This document shows positions 16,487-25,431 of a stretch of DNA of 64,000 nt, one piece after another (position 1 is the first letter of the stretch; each line of letters opens with the position of its first letter). The position numbers and the translations under genes were made by a program. The notes beneath the pieces were generated by a model, which was not told the origin of the DNA, did no database searches, and saw only the letters and a program-made list of their open reading frames with translations. The stretch comes from Eubacteriaceae bacterium (lineage in GTDB: Bacteria; Bacillota; Clostridia; Oscillospirales; Acutalibacteraceae). Location: assembly GCA_021770095.1 (NCBI GenBank), contig JAETRQ010000006.1, positions 1 through 64,000 of the forward strand, given 5' to 3'.

Positions 16487-17521
16487 ATGCAGGAAACAGA
16501 AATGGATTTTGAAAACAGAATCATTACTTCTGATTTTACTCCCGAAGATAATGATATTGAAAATTCTCTGAGACCGAAAACGCTTGACGATTATATCGGA
16601 CAGGAAAAGGTGAAAGAGAATCTGAAAATATATATAGAAGCTGCCAAAGGCAGAGGAGAAGCACTTGATCATGTTCTTCTCTACGGTCCTCCCGGTCTTG
16701 GTAAAACAACACTCGCTTGCATTATTGCCAATGAAATGGGTGTTAATATCAGAGTAACCAGCGGACCTGCTATTGAAAAACAAGGTGACCTTGCAGCATT
16801 GCTTACCAATCTGCAGGAGGGTGATGTGCTTTTTATTGATGAAATTCATCGCCTAAACAGACAGGTTGAAGAAGTACTTTATCCTGCGATGGAGGATGGT
16901 GCTCTTGATATTATTATAGGCAAGGGACCGTCAGCAAGATCCATTCGCCTTGATCTTCCGCACTTTACTTTGATTGGTGCAACAACAAGGTCGGGTCAGT
17001 TGTCTGCCCCATTGCGTGACAGATTCGGTGTCATCTTCAGGCTTGAAATGTATTCAACAGAACAACTTGCTACTATTGTTAAGCGAAGTGCAGGCATCCT
17101 TCAAATTTCGATTGACGATGACGGTGCAGTTCAGATTGCATCACGTTCAAGAGGAACTCCTCGTATTGCCAACAGACTTCTTAAACGCAGCCGTGATTTT
17201 GCTCAGGTAAAATATGATGGCGTAATCAGTCGGGAGGCTGCGGTTGATGCTCTTGGTAAGATGGAGATTGATGAACTCGGTCTTGATAATATTGACCGTA
17301 TATTGCTCACAACAATGATAAGAAGTTATAACGGCGGACCGGTAGGACTTGAAACGATTGCCGCATCCATCGGTGAAGAGGCAGTTACGATTGAGGATGT
17401 TTATGAGCCGTTTCTTATGCAGATAGGCTTTTTGTCAAGAACACCGCGCGGACGCTGTGTAACTGCACTTGCATATAAGCATCTTGGATTTGAACAGGAA
17501 GGTCAGCAGACCTTGGTATAA
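16487..17521 (+). CDS. ruvB: Holliday junction helicase RuvB
   Basis: The 344-residue AAA+ motor has Walker [12 protein letters not shown], Walker [11 protein letters not shown], sensor 1 [12 protein letters not shown] and a C-terminal winged helix ([21 protein letters not shown]). Ring hexamers drive branch migration with RuvA. TAGGAG is 12-16 nt before the ATG. Length and motif set are standard. Confidence 0.98.
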   Translation: MQETEMDFENRIITSDFTPEDNDIENSLRPKTLDDYIGQEKVKENLKIYIEAAKGRGEALDHVLLYGPPGLGKTTLACIIANEMGVNIRVTSGPAIEKQGDLAALLTNLQEGDVLFIDEIHRLNRQVEEVLYPAMEDGALDIIIGKGPSARSIRLDLPHFTLIGATTRSGQLSAPLRDRFGVIFRLEMYSTEQLATIVKRSAGILQISIDDDGAVQIASRSRGTPRIANRLLKRSRDFAQVKYDGVISREAAVDALGKMEIDELGLDNIDRILLTTMIRSYNGGPVGLETIAASIGEEAVTIEDVYEPFLMQIGFLSRTPRGRCVTALAYKHLGFEQEGQQTLV

Positions 17522-17546
17522 TAATTTTTTGAAAGGGATATGATTT

Positions 17547-18899
17547 ATGGGTAGATTATTCGGAACAGACGGTGTAAGAGGAGTTGCAAATGAGTCGTTA
17601 ACACCTGAACTTGCACTTCAGATAGGCAGAGCAGCTGCTATGGTATTAATTAAAAACAGCAAGTCAACAAAGCCGACAATTCTTATCGGTAAAGATACAA
17701 GAGCATCGGGTGACATGCTGGAAGCAGCATTGACAGCAGGTTTTACTTCTGTTGGATGCAATGTTCTTTCAGTGGGCGTTGTTCCTACTCCGGCAGTTGC
17801 TTATCTTGTTTGTAAATATGAATGTGAAGCAGGTGTTATGATTTCTGCTTCTCACAATCCATGTGAGTATAACGGTATCAAAATTTTTCAGAAAACAGGA
17901 TATAAATTGGATGACGCAATTGAAGAAGAAATTGAGTCAATCATTCTTGACCGTTCACAGGAAGTTCCTGTTATGCTCGGCGGAGAAGTGGGCAACAGAA
18001 TTTATTGCAAAACCGCGGTAAGTGATTATGTTGACCATGTTGTTTCAACTGCGGCGGTCAGATTTGACGGGCTTTCCATTGCACTCGATTGTGCGAACGG
18101 CAGTGCTTCTGTTTGTGCTAAAGATATTTTCACAGGTCTCGGAGCAAAGTGCCTTATGCTTTCAGATACGCCTGACGGAACGAATATCAATGATAAATGC
18201 GGTTCTACTCATCCTGAAGAATTGATGAAATTGGTTAAAGATGCAGGACTTGATCTTGGTCTTGCATTTGATGGTGATGCTGACAGAATGCTTGCAGTTG
18301 ATGAAAACGGTGAACTTGTTGACGGCGATAAGGTTATTGCCATCTGTTCAAAACGCATGAAAGATGAAGGCAGACTGAACAAAAATACAGCTGTGGTTAC
18401 TGTAATGAGTAATATGGGATTTTTTAAATTCTGTAAAGATAATGATATTGATTGTGCAAAGACTGCTGTCGGTGACAGATATGTGCTTGAACGTATGCTT
18501 AAAGAAGGTTATAATATCGGCGGTGAACAGAGCGGTCATGTTATTTTCTTGGATTATGCCACAACAGGTGACGGCGAACTGTCAGGTGTTCAGTTGATTG
18601 AAACAGTGGTTAAATCCGGCAAAAAACTTTCAGAACTCGCAAGCATTATGCGTGTGTATCCACAGGTTTTAATCAATGTTAAAGTAACGGAAAAAGGAAA
18701 GCAAAAATATAATAACGACGAATATATTATTTCTGCTGTACAGGAAGCAGAAATGGAACTTTCAGGCGAAGGACGTGTGCTTGTTCGTGTAAGCGGAACA
18801 GAGCCGCTTGTCCGTGTTATGCTTGAAGGTGCTGACATTGACCAGATTACAAGACTCGGCAACGCAATTGCTGATGTTGTCAGAGAGAGATTATCATAA
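17547..18899 (+). CDS. glmM: Phosphoglucosamine mutase
   Basis: The 450-residue enzyme interconverts glucosamine-6-phosphate and -1-phosphate on the way to UDP-GlcNAc for peptidoglycan. Visible motifs are GTDGVRGVAN at the N-terminus, the phosphoserine loop ISASHNPCEYNGIK near residue 100, the metal loop FDGDADRML, GGEQSGH, and the phosphate-binding RVSGTEPLVRVM near the C-terminus. GAAAGGGAT precedes the ATG. It is probably in the ruv operon (25-nt gap). Confidence 0.97.
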   Translation: MGRLFGTDGVRGVANESLTPELALQIGRAAAMVLIKNSKSTKPTILIGKDTRASGDMLEAALTAGFTSVGCNVLSVGVVPTPAVAYLVCKYECEAGVMISASHNPCEYNGIKIFQKTGYKLDDAIEEEIESIILDRSQEVPVMLGGEVGNRIYCKTAVSDYVDHVVSTAAVRFDGLSIALDCANGSASVCAKDIFTGLGAKCLMLSDTPDGTNINDKCGSTHPEELMKLVKDAGLDLGLAFDGDADRMLAVDENGELVDGDKVIAICSKRMKDEGRLNKNTAVVTVMSNMGFFKFCKDNDIDCAKTAVGDRYVLERMLKEGYNIGGEQSGHVIFLDYATTGDGELSGVQLIETVVKSGKKLSELASIMRVYPQVLINVKVTEKGKQKYNNDEYIISAVQEAEMELSGEGRVLVRVSGTEPLVRVMLEGADIDQITRLGNAIADVVRERLS

Positions 18900-18912
18900 G
18901 GATTATGAATGC

Positions 18913-19782
18913 ATGAGATATACAACAGATTGGGAAGATTACGAATTAATCGACTGTACCTGCGGTGAAAAATTGGAGCGTTGGACAAGAGAAATACTCA
19001 TTCGTCCTGACCCGCAGGTTATATGGAAAAGTGAAAAGGAACACAGACTTTGGTTTCAGCCGAGTGCCAAGTATAATCGTTCACGCAGCGGCGGAGGCAA
19101 GTGGAGTGTTTTCAAGCGTATGCCTGATTCCTGGCAGGTAAGGTACAAAGACCTTACATTCAATATCAAAACAATGGGATTCAAGCACACCGGGCTTTTT
19201 CCTGAACAGGCTGTGAATTGGGATTATACAAGAAAACTTATTAAAGATTCAGGCAGAGATGATGTCAAAGTACTAAATCTTTTTGCTTATACAGGCGGTG
19301 CAACCGTTGCTTGTCTTAAAGAAGGTGCGCAAGTCGTTCATGTTGATGCATCAAAGGGTATGGTTTCATGGGCAAAAGAAAATGCCAAACTTTCCGGAGT
19401 GGAAGAAGAAAAGGTCCGCTGGATAGTTGATGACTGTATGAAATTTGTTCAGCGTGAAATCAGGAGAGGGAATAAGTACGATATTATTATTCTTGACCCA
19501 CCAAGTTATGGCAGAGGACCGAAAGGGGAAATATGGCACCTTGAAGACAGTATTTACGATTTTGTAAAATTGGTTGTAAAAGTACTGAGTGATAATCCGA
19601 TTATGGTTTTGCTTAATTCTTATACAACCGGTCTTTCTGCATCTGTTATGAAATATATTCTTGATGATGTTATTACAAATGAAAAAGGCGGCAAAGTTGA
19701 GGCGGATGAAATCGGACTTCCTGTTACAAATAACGGACAGGTTCTTCCTTGCGGTTCATCGGCTATTTGGACTAAAGATTGA
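18913..19782 (+). CDS. Class I SAM-dependent methyltransferase, RlmI/RlmK-like
   Basis: The 289-residue protein has the SAM-binding LNLFAYTGGATVACLKEGAQVVHVDAS and the catalytic loop ILDPPSYGRGPKG, which place it with the RlmI/RlmK-type 23S rRNA methyltransferases; it lacks their N-terminal PUA domain. The target base is not determined by sequence. The ATG at 18913 follows the glmM stop by 13 nt with AAGG at 18898-18901, inside glmM's last codons. Longer in-frame extensions overlap glmM and do not look like protein. It overlaps or abuts ecfA1, so it is likely in the same transcript. Confidence 0.85.
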   Translation: MRYTTDWEDYELIDCTCGEKLERWTREILIRPDPQVIWKSEKEHRLWFQPSAKYNRSRSGGGKWSVFKRMPDSWQVRYKDLTFNIKTMGFKHTGLFPEQAVNWDYTRKLIKDSGRDDVKVLNLFAYTGGATVACLKEGAQVVHVDASKGMVSWAKENAKLSGVEEEKVRWIVDDCMKFVQREIRRGNKYDIIILDPPSYGRGPKGEIWHLEDSIYDFVKLVVKVLSDNPIMVLLNSYTTGLSASVMKYILDDVITNEKGGKVEADEIGLPVTNNGQVLPCGSSAIWTKD

Positions 19783-19784
19783 TA

Positions 19785-20648
19785 ATGGATATAATTGAAT
19801 TTAAAGATGTTGATTTTTCATACTCAATTGATGAAGATGATGAAAATTCTTCATCAAACAGCGAAAATAAAATAAATGTTTTAGAAAATCTGAATTTTGC
19901 TATCGAAAAGGGTTCATTTGTTGCAATACTCGGTCATAACGGTTCGGGTAAATCAACCATAGCAAAACTTACAAACGGAATACTGTTTGCAGATAAAGGG
20001 CAGATTTTTGTTGACGGGCAACAGGTTGTCGATGATGATACTATTTTTGATATAAGAAGAAAAGTAGGTATGGTTTTTCAGAATCCTGATAATCAGATTG
20101 TTTCATCAATTGTTGAAGAGGATGTTGCCTTTGGTGTTGAAAATCTGGGCATACCGTCAGATGAATGCCGTAAGCGTGTTGATGATGCACTCAGGACAGT
20201 CGGTATGTATGAATACAGAGAAAAGTCACCAAGCAAACTCTCAGGCGGTCAAAAACAGCGTGTTGCCGTTGCAGGTATTATTGCAATGAAACCGCAGTGC
20301 ATTGTTCTTGATGAACCGACTGCAATGCTTGATCCAAGCGGCAGAAAAGAAGTTATTGAAACGGTAAAAAAACTTAATAAGGAAGATGGAATCACTATTG
20401 TTCTTATTACGCATTATATGGATGAGGCTGTACAGGCTGACAGAGTTGTTGTTATTGATGACGGTAAAATCAAAATGGATTCCACTCCGCAGAATGTATT
20501 TAAGAATATTGAAGAAATAAAATCACTCGGTCTTGATGTTCCGCAGTCAACAGAACTCGTTTATCGTTTAGGGCTTGACAGTGATGATACAGTTCTTAAT
20601 GCAGATGATTGTGTTGAATTCATTAAAAATAAGTTGGGAGTAAAGTAA
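19785..20648 (+). CDS. ecfA1: ECF transporter ATPase EcfA1
   Basis: The 287-residue ABC ATPase of the energy-coupling module shared by vitamin and metal S-components has Walker A GHNGSGKST, a Q-loop in MVFQNPDNQIV, signature LSGGQKQRVAVAG, Walker B IVLDEPTAMLDP and the H-loop LITHYMDE. The N-terminus carries an insertion rich in Asp, Glu and Ser (DEDDENSSSNSEN) not usual in the family. ATG 19785 is two bases after the preceding stop, with no good ribosome site, so it probably relies on coupling; a TTG at 19779 is the alternative. Confidence 0.95.
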   Translation: MDIIEFKDVDFSYSIDEDDENSSSNSENKINVLENLNFAIEKGSFVAILGHNGSGKSTIAKLTNGILFADKGQIFVDGQQVVDDDTIFDIRRKVGMVFQNPDNQIVSSIVEEDVAFGVENLGIPSDECRKRVDDALRTVGMYEYREKSPSKLSGGQKQRVAVAGIIAMKPQCIVLDEPTAMLDPSGRKEVIETVKKLNKEDGITIVLITHYMDEAVQADRVVVIDDGKIKMDSTPQNVFKNIEEIKSLGLDVPQSTELVYRLGLDSDDTVLNADDCVEFIKNKLGVK

Positions 20649-21524
20649 ATGGCGTTTCTTATCTGTGAAAATTTAAAATATCTTTACAGTATCGGTACGC
20701 CTTTTGAAACTGCTGCTGTTGACGATGTCAGTTTTGACGTAGAGCAGGGTGATTTAATTGGTGTTATTGGTCACACCGGTTCAGGTAAGTCAACTTTGAT
20801 TCAGCATCTTAACGGTCTGCTTGAACCTCACAGCGGTAAAGTAATTGTTGACGGCAAAGATATATGGGAAAAGAATAATAGGAAAAATATCAGACAGATA
20901 AGATTTGCTGTCGGTCTTTGTTTTCAGTATCCTGAATATCAGATTTTTGAGGAAACTGTTTTTAAAGAAATTGCATTTGGTCCTAAACAAATGGGGCTTG
21001 ATGATGAAGAAATAAAGAATCGTGTTTATGAAAGCATGGATTTTGTCGGTATTTCAAAAGATATTGAAAATAAGTCCCCGTTTGATTTATCGGGCGGTCA
21101 AAAGCGCAGAGTTGCAATTGCATCCATTATTGCTATGAATCCAAAAGTACTTATTCTTGACGAACCGTGTGCCGGTCTCGATCCTAAAGGCAGAGACAGG
21201 ATACTCAGCCTCATTAAAGATTATCAGAACAGAAAAGGCAACACTGTAATTCTTGTTTCGCATTCAATGGAGGATGTTGCCAAGATATGCCGCAAAGTTC
21301 TTGTTATGAACAAAGGCAAACTTGCGATGTACGGCACTGTTGATGAAGTGTATTCACATTCAGCAGAACTCAAGTCTATGGGACTGAATGTTCCTGAAAT
21401 TACTGATATATTTCTTAAGTTAAAAGCAAGCGGTATTAACTGCCGTACGAATATTTATACCGTTGAGCAGGGTGCAGCTGAATTGGAAAAAATTTTGAAG
21501 GGGGAACATGTCAATGATTGCTGA
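20649..21524 (+). CDS. ecfA2: ECF transporter ATPase EcfA2
   Basis: The 291-residue second ATPase of the ECF module has Walker A GHTGSGKST, signature LSGGQKRRVAIA, Walker B LILDEPCAGLDP and H-loop VSHSMED. It pairs with EcfA1 in a heterodimer under EcfT. It starts directly after the ecfA1 stop, with GGGAG shortly upstream, and its end overlaps ecfT. Confidence 0.95.
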   Translation: MAFLICENLKYLYSIGTPFETAAVDDVSFDVEQGDLIGVIGHTGSGKSTLIQHLNGLLEPHSGKVIVDGKDIWEKNNRKNIRQIRFAVGLCFQYPEYQIFEETVFKEIAFGPKQMGLDDEEIKNRVYESMDFVGISKDIENKSPFDLSGGQKRRVAIASIIAMNPKVLILDEPCAGLDPKGRDRILSLIKDYQNRKGNTVILVSHSMEDVAKICRKVLVMNKGKLAMYGTVDEVYSHSAELKSMGLNVPEITDIFLKLKASGINCRTNIYTVEQGAAELEKILKGEHVNDC

Positions 21525-22326
21525 TATAACGATTGGTCAGTATTTCCCCAGTAATTCAGTAGTACATAAGATGGATGCGAGAATGAAAATTATTCTTACC
21601 TTCGGTCTTATTGTTTCAATCTTTTTGTGCAAAAATATTGTATCACTTCTTCTTGTCATTATTGTTTCATTCGCACTTGTTCTTGTGTCGAAAATACCTA
21701 TGAAAACCGTGCTTAAAAGTATAAAACCTTTGACAATAATAATTATACTGACCTCTGTTCTCAATTTGTTTTACGGCAGCGGAGAACCGCTTGTTCAGTT
21801 AGGTAAACTCAAAATTACACAGGCAGGAATTGAAACAGCAGTTTTTATGGCAATCAGGATTATCACTCTGGTGGTTATCAGTTCACTTCTTACTTATACG
21901 ACTTCACCAACAGAATTGACTGATGCTCTTGAAAGATTGCTCAAACCGCTGAAAGTATTTAAAATTGATGTCCATTCGATTGCAATGACAATGACAATTG
22001 CATTACGTTTTATACCCACACTGGTTGAAGAAATTCAGAAAATTATGTCAGCTCAAAAGTCCCGTGGTGCAGATATGGAATCAGGCGGACTTATCCACAG
22101 AGCAAAGGCACTGATTCCTGTTCTTATTCCATTGTTTGTTTCCTCTTTCAGGCGTGCAAACGAACTTGCTTATGCTATGGAATGCAGATGCTACCGCGGT
22201 GGTGACGGAAGAACAAAAATGAAAGTAATGAAGTTAGCTGCAAGGGATTTCATTGCGCTTGCAATTGTAATCTTATTTATTGCATTAATTGTTGTACTTA
22301 ATATATTATTGAAGAATATTATATGA
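21514..22326 (+). CDS. ecfT: ECF transporter transmembrane scaffold EcfT
   Basis: The membrane scaffold (about 270 residues, five to six hydrophobic segments) couples the ATPases to the S-component. The two short coupling motifs AQKSRGADM and MECRCYRGGDG of EcfT are present. Two ATGs are possible: 21508 is only 3 nt after GGGGG, while 21514 has about 9 nt, so 21514 is used. It overlaps ecfA2 by about 11 nt and truA by 4 nt. Confidence 0.93.
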   Translation: MIADITIGQYFPSNSVVHKMDARMKIILTFGLIVSIFLCKNIVSLLLVIIVSFALVLVSKIPMKTVLKSIKPLTIIIILTSVLNLFYGSGEPLVQLGKLKITQAGIETAVFMAIRIITLVVISSLLTYTTSPTELTDALERLLKPLKVFKIDVHSIAMTMTIALRFIPTLVEEIQKIMSAQKSRGADMESGGLIHRAKALIPVLIPLFVSSFRRANELAYAMECRCYRGGDGRTKMKVMKLAARDFIALAIVILFIALIVVLNILLKNII

Positions 22327-23057
22327 AAAATTTATTGTTAACATTAGTATATGACGGCAGTAATTATCACGGATGGCAGGTACAGAAAAATGCACTTACC
22401 GTGCAGGAAGTATTTCAGAATGCTGTTGAAAAAGTCTTTTTGTCAAGATTGGATGTTATCGGCTGCAGTAGGACCGATTCAGGCGTTCATGCAAATATGT
22501 ATTGTGTCAGCTTAAAAACGGATATGGATATTTCCGATTCCGGTGTAATTCTGGCTCTTAATTCGCATTTGCCTGATGATATTGCCGTGATTGGATGCAG
22601 AGAGGTTGACCCCGCTTTCCATCCGAGATATTCCTGCAAATCGAAGGAATATATTTATAAAATCTATAACGGAAAAATAAGAAATCCGTTCTGTTCAAAA
22701 TATGCTCTTCACTATCGCTATACGATTGATGCAGATTATCTGAATAAGGAATGCAAAGCTTTTATCGGGACTTTTGATTATTCAGGGTTTTGCTCATCAG
22801 GTTCCGATGTTGAGGATACTGTGCGAACGGTTAAAAATTTTGAAGTATGGCGTGAAGGGGATATGGTGTACTTTAAAGTTGAGGCAGACGGATTTTTATA
22901 TAATATGGTTAGAATTATGGCAGGAACACTTCTGTTTATTGCTCAGGGAAAAATAAAATCAGGACAACTTGCCGATATTATAAAATCAAAAGATAGGACC
23001 AAAGCAGGCAGAACAGCACCTGCACAGGGACTTTATCTTAACAAAATAAATTATTGA
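22323..23057 (+). CDS. truA: tRNA pseudouridine(38-40) synthase TruA
   Basis: The 244-residue enzyme makes pseudouridine in the anticodon stem-loop of tRNAs. It has YDGSNYHGWQVQ at the N-terminus, the catalytic Asp in GCSRTDSGVHA, and a C-terminal half with DGFLYNMVRIMAGTL. The ATG overlaps the ecfT stop (ATGA). The ecfA1-ecfA2-ecfT-truA order is the common Firmicutes order, but here without flanking ribosomal protein genes. Confidence 0.96.
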   Translation: MKNLLLTLVYDGSNYHGWQVQKNALTVQEVFQNAVEKVFLSRLDVIGCSRTDSGVHANMYCVSLKTDMDISDSGVILALNSHLPDDIAVIGCREVDPAFHPRYSCKSKEYIYKIYNGKIRNPFCSKYALHYRYTIDADYLNKECKAFIGTFDYSGFCSSGSDVEDTVRTVKNFEVWREGDMVYFKVEADGFLYNMVRIMAGTLLFIAQGKIKSGQLADIIKSKDRTKAGRTAPAQGLYLNKINY

Positions 23058-23068
23058 CGGGTGGCTTT

Positions 23069-24253
23069 ATGGCTGACAATCAACGTGAGATGGAGCGCCG
23101 TGAAAAACGTGCGAAAAAGGATAATAGGAACAAAAAAATCATATGGATTATTATTGCAGTTATAGTTGTTGTGCTTGCTGTTATGAAGATTTTTGAGATT
23201 AATATTAATTCGGTAAAAAATCATTTTACTGATGAGAACGGCGATTTTACATTCACACAAGGTGTAACCGAGGATAATTATCCTTATAGTATTGATGCAT
23301 CAAAAAATGTCCGTATTGTTAATATAAATAATAAACTCGGCATAATGACGCCAAGCAGTTTTACCGTTCTTAATAACAAAACTGCAGATACGCAATATGT
23401 TTTTGAACACGGATATTCTAACCCGATACTCGATACAGCAGGATATTATTCTCTTGTGTATGATCAGGGTGCAAAAAGTTACAGGCTGGATACAACAAGT
23501 AATCTTGTTTATGAAAAAGAGACTGATAATTCACTCCTTTGTGCTTGTGTTGCGAAAAACGGAAATGTTGCTTATGCAACAACTTCAAAGGAGAAATTGT
23601 GTGATATTATTATTGTGTCAAAGGAACTTAAAGAAGAATTCAGGATAAGTACGTCTGATGGATATGTTATTGCTCTTTCGTTGACGGATAACGGGAAAAA
23701 ACTTGCTGTTGCAACCCTTACAGGCGAAAATGCAAATCTTAAGATTACCGTTTCTGTTTATGATGTTAAAACTGCCCAAGTGCAGAATAGTGTTGTCTTA
23801 CCGCAGGGTACACTGCTTGATATGAGATTTGCGGGCAGCAACATTATTGTAATCGGTGATTCCTATGCCGGATGTATAAAGAAAGATGAGTACAGTGATA
23901 TATTTGAACCGGATTCAATCAGTACACAGGCGATAACATATACACCGTCCGGTGATGTGGTTCTTGCCTATAACAGTTACAGCAATTCTACTGATAATGC
24001 AGTTGTTTATATCAAAAAGAACGGCACAATAAAATCAGAGGCAAAAGTGACAGGTAATGTTAAGTCCGTAACAGCATCATCCAGTCTGGTCACTGTTTTA
24101 ACAAATAATGAGATTATAAGTTTTAACCTCTCAAAAGGGGAAGAAAAAGAAAGGTTAACTATTGATGATTCGGCAAAATCCGTATGCCGTATGGGTGCTG
24201 AAATCTTTGTACATAAGCAGTCAATAGTTGACAGAATTGAGGCTGTGGAATAA
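23069..24253 (+). CDS. DUF5711-type membrane-anchored protein
   Basis: The 394-residue protein has a highly charged N-terminus (EMERREKRAKKDNRNKK), one membrane segment (IIWIIIAVIVVVLAVMKIF, residues about 25-43) and a large extracytoplasmic domain with repeated short beta patterns suggestive of a propeller. The neighbours (truA before, cvpA and pgsA after) and the layout fit DUF5711 proteins of Clostridia, whose function is unknown. The ATG at 23069 has GGGTGG 4 nt upstream; a TTG 15 nt earlier is less likely. Confidence 0.75.
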   Translation: MADNQREMERREKRAKKDNRNKKIIWIIIAVIVVVLAVMKIFEININSVKNHFTDENGDFTFTQGVTEDNYPYSIDASKNVRIVNINNKLGIMTPSSFTVLNNKTADTQYVFEHGYSNPILDTAGYYSLVYDQGAKSYRLDTTSNLVYEKETDNSLLCACVAKNGNVAYATTSKEKLCDIIIVSKELKEEFRISTSDGYVIALSLTDNGKKLAVATLTGENANLKITVSVYDVKTAQVQNSVVLPQGTLLDMRFAGSNIIVIGDSYAGCIKKDEYSDIFEPDSISTQAITYTPSGDVVLAYNSYSNSTDNAVVYIKKNGTIKSEAKVTGNVKSVTASSSLVTVLTNNEIISFNLSKGEEKERLTIDDSAKSVCRMGAEIFVHKQSIVDRIEAVE

Positions 24254-24763
24254 TTGAATTATATTGATATTGCTTTTATCGCATTCACATTGATAATCAT
24301 GTTTGCCGGTGCAGTCAACGGTTTTCTTGTTTCACTTATCAGTACGGCAAGAGTACTGTTGGTAATACCTGTTTCTTATTTTGCAAGTACATATATCAGT
24401 ATACCACTCAGACGTATTATTGCAGAATCTGTTCCCGATTTGTTTTTGCAAATTATTTCATTTATAATATGTTATATTCTGCTTAATATCGTTATAGGAA
24501 TTGTCATTGGCTTGCTGAAAAAACTGCAGCACAAAGAGCATATGCCTCTTAAACATACAAATGCTTTCCTTGGTGCAGTATTTGGTCTGCTTAAATCGGC
24601 GATTGTTATTTGCGTTTTATCAGTGATTTTTATAAATGTCAAGGCGTTTATACCCGACGATAATGCGTTTTATTCAATAATAGACGGCAGTTATACTGTC
24701 AGATTTATGAATGATATATTCACACCGATGTTAGAAAAAGGAGAATTATTATGGATGAATTAA
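24254..24763 (+). CDS. CvpA family membrane protein
   Basis: The 169-residue protein has four hydrophobic segments and the family's N-terminal pattern (DIAFIAFTLIIMFAGAVNGF). CvpA was named for colicin V production in E. coli; its role in Clostridia is unknown. The start is a TTG immediately after the upstream stop, with GAGG a little upstream. The 3' end overlaps pgsA by 13 nt. Confidence 0.85.
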   Translation: MNYIDIAFIAFTLIIMFAGAVNGFLVSLISTARVLLVIPVSYFASTYISIPLRRIIAESVPDLFLQIISFIICYILLNIVIGIVIGLLKKLQHKEHMPLKHTNAFLGAVFGLLKSAIVICVLSVIFINVKAFIPDDNAFYSIIDGSYTVRFMNDIFTPMLEKGELLWMN

Positions 24764-25368
24764 AAAAGAATCTTAAAGATTTATTTACAGGCTGGAACAC
24801 AATCCCGAATTGGCTGTCCTTTATCAGAATTGCACTTATCCCTGTTTTTGCGGTTTTGTTTTTAAAAGGCTATGTTCTTGCTGCAGTAATCATTATGATT
24901 TGTGCTGCTCTTACAGATTTATTTGACGGTAAAATTGCAAGAAAATACAATCAGGTCTCCAATCTCGGCAAAATTCTTGATCCGATTGCTGATAAACTTT
25001 CACAGATGGCAATCGTTGTAGTATTGATTGTTGCTTATTGGGACAATGCAATCAAGTATTTGTTTATGTTTTTTATCGTTAAAGAAGTTATTATGATAGT
25101 TGGCGGTGCTGTGTTGCTTTCTCTCGGAATGCGTCCGACTGCAGCGGAAATTTGGGGTAAGGTTGCAACAACCGTATTTTATATTTGTATGATATTCATT
25201 TTAGCTTTCGGTCACAGCGGAGCATTGTGTGATCTAACAGGATTTACACTGCCTGATGCAGCAACTTGGGTACTTGTTGCTGTTTCCGCAATATGCACGC
25301 TCATTTCACTGTTGGGTTATGCTCCGGGCTTTATCCGTCAGTTAAAAGAGAATAAATCAGAAAAATAA
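24751..25368 (+). CDS. pgsA: CDP-diacylglycerol-glycerol-3-phosphate 3-phosphatidyltransferase
   Basis: The 205-residue membrane enzyme makes phosphatidylglycerol phosphate. The CDP-alcohol phosphotransferase motif DGx2ARx8Gx3Dx3D is complete in DLFDGKIARKYNQ followed by GKILDPIADK. Several membrane segments follow. AAAAGGAG precedes the ATG inside the end of cvpA. Other CDP-alcohol phosphotransferases share the motif, but length and N-terminus (TIPNWLSFIRI) favour PgsA. Confidence 0.94.
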   Translation: MDELKKNLKDLFTGWNTIPNWLSFIRIALIPVFAVLFLKGYVLAAVIIMICAALTDLFDGKIARKYNQVSNLGKILDPIADKLSQMAIVVVLIVAYWDNAIKYLFMFFIVKEVIMIVGGAVLLSLGMRPTAAEIWGKVATTVFYICMIFILAFGHSGALCDLTGFTLPDAATWVLVAVSAICTLISLLGYAPGFIRQLKENKSEK

Positions 25369-25431
25369 AATGTTATAATATATAATTATTTATCTTTTAT
25401 TACAAACAATAATTCACATCAGAGGTGACAT

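Noticed and set aside
25374-25431. CtsR or CIRCE operator before the ClpC-like gene
   Set aside because: No GGTCAAA heptad repeat or CIRCE repeat is present in the upstream region.
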